Of a stretch of 64,000 bases of DNA, positions 59,333 to 64,000 are shown piece by piece. A program made the position numbers and the translations under genes. The notes below the pieces were generated by a model. The model saw nothing but the letters and a program-made list of their open reading frames with translations. It did no database searches and was not told the DNA's origin. The DNA is from Deltaproteobacteria bacterium (GTDB taxonomy: Bacteria; Desulfobacterota; Desulfobacteria; Desulfobacterales; SpSt-501), in contig JACRCN010000094.1 in assembly GCA_016219005.1 (NCBI GenBank), forward strand, positions 62,001 to 126,000, read 5' to 3'. Positions within the stretch are counted from its first letter, which is position 1; each line of letters opens with the position of its first letter.

Positions 59333-61207
59333 ATGGCCGCCGTACCGTGTCATCCAGAGAACCACCTCCCGTGGGAGTTGCTCGAGCAGACCCAGTGGCT
59401 GGTCCGCATCCGCTGGTGGGCCGCCGCCGGCGTTCTGGCGGCCGTTGTATGGGCGTACGCGGCCGGCCTGGTTTTCGCCGCGTGGAAGTTCATCCTCGTT
59501 CTCGGCTTCGTTCTCGCCTACAATACCTGGATCTACCAACGGTCGCGCGGCAGACCGGATGACCGGGTCAGCACCCCGGAAAACTGGCGGAAGCTCACGC
59601 TCCGGCAGATAGGCCTGGATGCCGCTGTCCTCTGGGGGCTGACCTGCCTTTCGGGCGGTGTCGCCAGCCCGGTCATGTTCAGCCTGCTGCTGCCCGTCTT
59701 CTGCGCGGCGGCGTTGCTTTCCCCGCGTTCGGCCTACCTCTTTTGTGCCGCCATCCTGGCCGGCCTCAGCCTGACGGCTCTGGCGGAGATCACCGTCGGG
59801 TTCCCCCACCCGTCGATCCTCTACCCGGTCCACGAACTCGACATGCTGCCTCATCCTCTGCAACTGGCAGCCCACCTCGGCATCTTCGCCGCCGTGGCCC
59901 TGCTCGCAGCGCGCTTCGCGGCAGCGGTGGTTCACACCCTGCGCCGGCAGGTCGACGATCTGGGACGGCTGCGCCAGGCCGAGGCCGATTTCGGACGCAA
60001 GCTCCAGACGCTGTTCTCCATCATGGAGGGCATCGGCTCGGCCTTGAAGCTCGAGCAGGTTCTGAACACGGCCACCGCCGAGGTGGCCCTGGTGATGCAG
60101 GTCAAGGGCAGCTCGGTCAAGCTGCTGACGGAGGACGGCAAGTTTCTGCGCTACGCCGCCGCCTTTGGCCTGCCCGAGAGCTTTGTCCGCGACCAGATGG
60201 TGGAGGTGGCCCGCAGTCCCCTCAACAAGCGCATCATCGATGGCGAGGCCTTCGTCACCGGCCAGGTCACTGCAAAGGAAATGTTTCAGTTCGGGGAAGC
60301 GTTGAGCGCAGCGCAGATCCAATCCGTGCTCTTCATGCCCCTGCATGTCGAGGGCCGGGTCATGGGGATCCTCGGGGCCTATTGCGAGAAACCTGCCCGG
60401 TTCAGCGACCGGGACATCGAGTTCTTTCGCCTGGCAGCCGGGCTGGTAGCCATCGCCATCGAAAACGCCCGGGCCCACGAGGCGGCCAAGACCATCAGCA
60501 ACGAGCGCAACTGGTTCATGATGAAGGTGACCCACAACCTCCGGGCACCGCTTGCCGGAATGCTGAGCATCCTCGAAGTGGTGCGTGATGGCTATCTCGG
60601 CGCGATCAACGACGAGCAGAGCGAATACCTGCGCCGGCTCGATCGCCGGGCCCGGACCATGCTGTCGATGATCAACGGACTGATGGCTCTTGCCCGCAAC
60701 CGCGAGCGCACACGGGTGGACCCCAACGCCGCCACCAAACCGGAGGTGCTGGCGCGCCGTGTGCGGCGCACCTTTCAGGACAAGGCGACGGAGAAGCGGC
60801 TCGCCTTTCAGGTGAACCTGCCTGAAAACCTGCCGCCCATCCGCGGCCAGCTTGAAACCCTGGAGCAACTCCTCGAGAACCTGGTGTCCAACGCCATCAA
60901 GTACACGCCCGCGGAAGGATCGGTCGAGGTCAAGTTCGCGAAAGCCAACGGCACCGTGCGCATCGAGGTGAGCGACACCGGGATCGGCATCCCCGCGGCG
61001 GACCGGCCGCGGCTGTTTACGGAGTTTTTCCGGTCCGAAAACGCCAAATCCATGGATGAGGTCGGCACGGGCCTCGGGCTGGCCATCGTGAAGGAGATCG
61101 TGGACAAGCTCGGGGGGCGCACCCTCATTGAAAGCGAAGAAGGCGTCGGCACCATATTCGTGGTTCATCTACCGGTGGCACCGGTCGCAAAGGAGGCGCA
61201 CACATGA
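59333..61207 (+). CDS. Membrane histidine kinase with GAF domain
   Basis: 624 residues from the ATG at 59333 (site gtggag); a GTG at 59285 is possible. Six hydrophobic segments in residues 20-205, then a coiled link (LRRQVDDLGRLRQAEAD), a GAF domain about 220-385, HisKA with histidine near 402 (MMKVTHNLRAPLAGM) and HATPase_c (ENLVSNAIKYTP, DTGIGIP, GTGLGLAIV). Its stop overlaps the start of the NuoE-like gene (ATGA), an unusual coupling of a sensor kinase to an electron-transfer module. Redox or NADH sensing through the GAF domain is a fair guess. Confidence 0.92.
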   Translation: MAAVPCHPENHLPWELLEQTQWLVRIRWWAAAGVLAAVVWAYAAGLVFAAWKFILVLGFVLAYNTWIYQRSRGRPDDRVSTPENWRKLTLRQIGLDAAVLWGLTCLSGGVASPVMFSLLLPVFCAAALLSPRSAYLFCAAILAGLSLTALAEITVGFPHPSILYPVHELDMLPHPLQLAAHLGIFAAVALLAARFAAAVVHTLRRQVDDLGRLRQAEADFGRKLQTLFSIMEGIGSALKLEQVLNTATAEVALVMQVKGSSVKLLTEDGKFLRYAAAFGLPESFVRDQMVEVARSPLNKRIIDGEAFVTGQVTAKEMFQFGEALSAAQIQSVLFMPLHVEGRVMGILGAYCEKPARFSDRDIEFFRLAAGLVAIAIENARAHEAAKTISNERNWFMMKVTHNLRAPLAGMLSILEVVRDGYLGAINDEQSEYLRRLDRRARTMLSMINGLMALARNRERTRVDPNAATKPEVLARRVRRTFQDKATEKRLAFQVNLPENLPPIRGQLETLEQLLENLVSNAIKYTPAEGSVEVKFAKANGTVRIEVSDTGIGIPAADRPRLFTEFFRSENAKSMDEVGTGLGLAIVKEIVDKLGGRTLIESEEGVGTIFVVHLPVAPVAKEAHT

Positions 61208-61689
61208 GCGAAGTCAGGATCACCCCGGACGACACGCCGGATCTCAAGCAGCTGGATCCCCTTCTGGACGAATACCGAGGTCAGAAAGGGGCCGTTATCC
61301 CCGTGCTGCAGAAGGCTCAGAAAATCTACGGCTACCTGCCGCCGGAGGTGCTGCGACGCATCGCCGCCGGCATGCGCGTCCCTCTGAGCAAGATCTACGG
61401 GGTGGCCACGTTTTACTCCCAGTTTTACCTGACCCGGCGCGGCCGGCATATCGTCCGGCAGTGCGACGGCACCGCCTGCCACGTGCGCGGCGCCGGTAAA
61501 ATCGTCGAGCGCATGGAGCAGGAACTCGGGATCCGGGCCGGGCAGACCACCGCCGATTACCGAGTCACCTGCGAGGTGGTCTACTGTCTGGGCTCCTGCG
61601 GGCTGGCACCGGTTGCCGTGGTGAATGATCAGACCATCGGCAAGCTGGCCCCGGAGAAAATGACCACGATTTTGCGGTCGCTGGAGTGA
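61204..61689 (+). CDS. NuoE-like 2Fe-2S thioredoxin-fold subunit (HndA type)
   Basis: 161 residues. N-terminal helices (LLDEYRGQKGAVIPVLQKAQ in part, YGYLPPEVLRRIA, KIYGVATFYSQF) are followed by the thioredoxin-fold 2Fe-2S domain with cysteines in QCDGTACHVRGA and EVVYCLGSCGLAPV. It feeds electrons between NuoF and the rest of the complex. It is the first of three electron-transfer genes and overlaps the kinase stop. Confidence 0.94.
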   Translation: MSEVRITPDDTPDLKQLDPLLDEYRGQKGAVIPVLQKAQKIYGYLPPEVLRRIAAGMRVPLSKIYGVATFYSQFYLTRRGRHIVRQCDGTACHVRGAGKIVERMEQELGIRAGQTTADYRVTCEVVYCLGSCGLAPVAVVNDQTIGKLAPEKMTTILRSLE

Positions 61690-61770
61690 CCTGCGAACGT
61701 AAACCTCGCATGCGCGCGAAGCGCAGAAGATTCGTGAACATGTATCTGACCGAGAGAAGGGATGGACCGT

Positions 61771-62145
61771 ATGCCCAAACTGATGAGCATCGATGACTTC
61801 AAAAAACTGCGGGAGGACTCCCGCCGCGACATCGCGGTGCGGCTCAAGACCGGTACCAAGATCATTGTCGGCATGGGGACCTGCGGGATCGCGGCGGGCG
61901 CCCGTGACACCATGCAGGCGATCCTGTCCGAGCTGAAAAAACGTAAGATCGACGCCCACGTTACCACGGTCGGCTGCATCGGCATGTGCGCCTATGAGCC
62001 GCTGGTTGACATTGAGCAGGCCGAAGGGTCCCGCATCACCTACGGCCCGGTGAAACCGGCAATGATCCCGCGGCTGATCGAGGAACACCTGACCAACGGG
62101 CGCGTGGTGCAGGAGTGGGTGGTCGGCCGCCTGCCCCGAGCGTAA
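61771..62145 (+). CDS. 2Fe-2S thioredoxin-like ferredoxin subunit (HndB-like)
   Basis: 124 residues from the ATG at 61771, chosen over 61762 because the aaggga site is then about eight bases away. Cysteines in GMGTCGIAAGAR and VGCIGMCAYEPLVDI fit a 2Fe-2S thioredoxin-like ferredoxin, as in HndB of NADP-reducing hydrogenases. Between NuoE-like and NuoF-like genes, its place in the Hnd-type order A-B-C is exact. Confidence 0.9.
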   Translation: MPKLMSIDDFKKLREDSRRDIAVRLKTGTKIIVGMGTCGIAAGARDTMQAILSELKKRKIDAHVTTVGCIGMCAYEPLVDIEQAEGSRITYGPVKPAMIPRLIEEHLTNGRVVQEWVVGRLPRA

Positions 62146-62168
62146 AAAGATTATTAAGGAGATGAGCC

Positions 62169-64000
62169 ATGGCTGTCGCCTTGTTGCGATCGAATCTGAT
62201 GATCTGTGAGGGTACGGGCTGTGCGGCATCGCAGGCCCATGACATCCGGGCGGCCCTGACCGCCGAAATCAAGCGGCGCAGTCTCGACGGCGAAGTGCGC
62301 CTCGTCCAGACCGGCTGCCGGGGGTTCTGCGCCATGGGGCCGATCGTGATGATCTACCCGGAAGGCATCTTTTACTGCCAGGTCAAGCCGGAGGATGTGC
62401 CGCTCCTGGTGGAGGAAACACTGCTCAAGGGCCGCATCGTCGAACGGCTCGCCTACCAGGAGCCGCTGTCGCACAAGGCCATCCCCCACTACAGCGAGAT
62501 TCCCTTCTACACCAAACAGAAGAGAATCGCGCTGCGCAACTGCGGCATGATCGACCCGGAAGACATCCGCGAATACATCGCCCGCGACGGGTATGCGGCC
62601 CTGACCAAAGTGCTGGGCGAGATGAGCCGGCAGCAGGTTCTGGACGAGGTCAAGGCCTCGGGCCTGAGGGGCCGCGGGGGCGCCGGCTTCCCCACCGGCC
62701 TGAAATGGGAGTTCACCAGCCGTGCGCCCGGTGAGCCCAAGTACGTGGTCTGCAACGCCGACGAAGGCGACCCCGGGGCCTTCATGGACCGCAGCATCAT
62801 CGAAGGCGACCCCCACAGCCTCATCGAAGGCATGACCATCGCCGGTTATGCCATCGGCGCCCGCCAGGGCTACATTTACTGCCGGGCGGAATACCCCCTG
62901 GCCGTGAAGCGACTGCAGGTCGCCATCGCGCAGGGACGCGAGTACGGCCTGCTCGGAGAGAACATCCTGGGCTCGGGGTTCAGCTTCGATCTCATCGTCA
63001 AGGAGGGCGCCGGCGCCTTCGTCTGCGGCGAGGAAACCGCACTGCTCTCCTCGATCGAGGGCCGGCGGGGAGAGCCCCGGCCGCGGCCCCCGTTCCCGGC
63101 CGTGGCGGGGCTGTGGGCCAAGCCCACCAATCTCAACAACGTCAAGAGCTACGCCATGTCGCCCCAGATCATCCTGAACGGGGCCGCGTGGTTCGCCGCC
63201 ATCGGTTCCCCGCGCAGCCCGGGGACAGCCATTTTCGCCCTGACCGGCAAGGTCAAGAACACCGGCCTGGTCGAGGTGCCCATGGGCATCACCCTGGGGG
63301 AAATCATCTACGACATCGGCGGCGGCATCCTCGGCGGCCGGCAGTTCAAGGCAGTCCAAACCGGCGGACCGCTCGGCGGCTGCATCCCGCCCCAGCACCT
63401 GAATGTCAAAGTCGACTTCGACTCGCTGCGGGATGTGGGCGCGGTCATGGGCTCCGGCGGCATGATCGTCGTGGACGAGGACACCTGCATGGTGGAGTTC
63501 GCCAAGTTTTTCCTCACCTTCGCCACGGCGGAGAGCTGCGGCAAATGCATCCCCTGCCGCGCGGGCGGCAAGCGCATGCTCGACATCCTGACCCGCATCT
63601 GTGCCGGCCAGGGCCGGCGCGAGGACATCGCCCGGATCAGGGACATCGCCGAAGGCATGGAATCGTCCGCCCTCTGCGCCCTGGGCCAGCTCACGCCGGG
63701 TCCGGTCATGGCGGCCCTGCGTTATTTCGAACACGAGTTCATCGCTCACATCGAGGACCGGCGTTGTCCGGCGGGTTCCTGCAAGGAGCTGACCCCGGCG
63801 CGCTGCCTGAACGCCTGTCCGGCCGGCGTGGACGTGCCGGCCTATGTTAGCCTCGCGGCCGAGGGCCGCTTCGCCGAGGCCCTGGCCGTCCACCGTGAGC
63901 GCAACCCCTTCGCCCTGGTCTGCGGCCGCGTCTGCCCGGCCTTCTGCGAGCAGCGCTGCCGCCGGGGCGACATCGACGCCCCGGTCGCCATCCGGTCGAT
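62169..64000 (+). CDS. NuoF-like flavoprotein fused to GltD/NfnB-like domain, 3' end outside the window
   Basis: At least 610 residues. Residues 1-100 are a thioredoxin-like 2Fe-2S domain (CEGTGCAASQAHD, TGCRGFCAMGP). Then NuoF: FMN/NADH motifs GLRGRGGAGFPTGLKW, VVCNADEGDPGAFMDRS, GAGAFVCGEETALL and the 4Fe-4S motif ESCGKCIPCRAGG. From about residue 540 it departs from HndC: instead of ferredoxin motifs it continues CLNACPAGVDVPAYVSLAAEG and VCGRVCPAFCEQRCRRGD, the N-terminal cluster domain of the glutamate synthase small subunit/NfnB/dihydropyrimidine dehydrogenase family. An FAD-NAD(P) domain must follow outside the window. Site aaggag. The fusion would join NADH and NAD(P)H flavins in one chain. 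Confidence 0.93.
   Translation, partial: MAVALLRSNLMICEGTGCAASQAHDIRAALTAEIKRRSLDGEVRLVQTGCRGFCAMGPIVMIYPEGIFYCQVKPEDVPLLVEETLLKGRIVERLAYQEPLSHKAIPHYSEIPFYTKQKRIALRNCGMIDPEDIREYIARDGYAALTKVLGEMSRQQVLDEVKASGLRGRGGAGFPTGLKWEFTSRAPGEPKYVVCNADEGDPGAFMDRSIIEGDPHSLIEGMTIAGYAIGARQGYIYCRAEYPLAVKRLQVAIAQGREYGLLGENILGSGFSFDLIVKEGAGAFVCGEETALLSSIEGRRGEPRPRPPFPAVAGLWAKPTNLNNVKSYAMSPQIILNGAAWFAAIGSPRSPGTAIFALTGKVKNTGLVEVPMGITLGEIIYDIGGGILGGRQFKAVQTGGPLGGCIPPQHLNVKVDFDSLRDVGAVMGSGGMIVVDEDTCMVEFAKFFLTFATAESCGKCIPCRAGGKRMLDILTRICAGQGRREDIARIRDIAEGMESSALCALGQLTPGPVMAALRYFEHEFIAHIEDRRCPAGSCKELTPARCLNACPAGVDVPAYVSLAAEGRFAEALAVHRERNPFALVCGRVCPAFCEQRCRRGDIDAPVAIRS

Noticed and set aside
58316-61168. 950-codon open frame on the minus strand
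   Set aside because: Antisense to uspA, the response regulator and the GAF kinase, which all have good motifs and ribosome sites.

Overview
The window (about 60% G+C, densely coded, both ends cut through a gene) reads like the chromosome of an anaerobic sulfate-reducing Desulfobacterota-type bacterium. Pointers are a canonical DsrC, a siroheme decarboxylase (alternative haem pathway), Flx/Hdr/Nuo-type electron-bifurcation genes, a selenocysteine-containing MvhD/FlxD subunit, many TRAP transporters and NtrC/sigma-54 signalling. I saw no rRNA, tRNA, CRISPR, insertion sequence or prophage.

Layout. (1) 1-8.5 kb, plus strand: NuoF-like protein (partial), a 1085-aa NuoG-like/tandem-HdrA fusion, MvhD/FlxD read through an in-frame UGA, two iron-sulfur proteins and an FAD/NAD(P) reductase (Flx-like set), then dsrC and a terminator. 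(2) 8.5-12.5 kb: YjbQ, siroheme decarboxylase, two nitrilase-family amidohydrolases, a broken universal stress gene and a RarD-type permease. (3) 12.5-19.9 kb: a GntR-regulated catabolic cluster (MBL-fold protein, HMG-CoA-lyase-like enzyme, TRAP importer, class III CoA transferase) for an unidentified branched hydroxy-acid. (4) 19.9-24.5 kb, minus strand: SsuABC/TauABC-like ABC importer with two different ATPases. (5) 25-47.6 kb: an island best explained as organophosphonate (2-aminoethylphosphonate, AEP) use. It holds two PbfA-like PLP enzymes, LysR regulator, PhnW, an unusual HAD hydrolase, an acylating aldehyde dehydrogenase, a pair of citrate-synthase-fold proteins with altered active sites, a phosphonate-type zinc alcohol dehydrogenase with a TRAP importer, an EamA permease, an AEP-type ABC importer and a PiT phosphate transporter. 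(6) 47.8-53.6 kb, minus: transketolase, transaldolase, alanine dehydrogenase and citrate synthase. (7) 53.7-59.3 kb, plus: a conserved unknown protein, an NtrB/NtrC-type pair, a CBS-ACT protein, a UspA gene with a sigma-54 promoter, and a receiver-only regulator. (8) 59.3-64 kb: histidine kinase translationally coupled to a NuoE-like protein, a 2Fe-2S protein and a NuoF protein that continues into a GltD/NfnB-like domain (cut by the window end).

How they fit together (inference): region 1 could couple NAD(P)H, ferredoxin and DsrC redox chemistry in sulfate reduction. In region 5, AEP would be imported, transaminated by PhnW to phosphonoacetaldehyde, cleaved by the HAD protein, and the acetaldehyde captured as acetyl-CoA by the acylating dehydrogenase; alanine dehydrogenase would recycle alanine to pyruvate and citrate synthase could take acetyl-CoA. 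The role of the two citrate-synthase-like proteins in the middle of that operon is unexplained and is the most interesting open question here.
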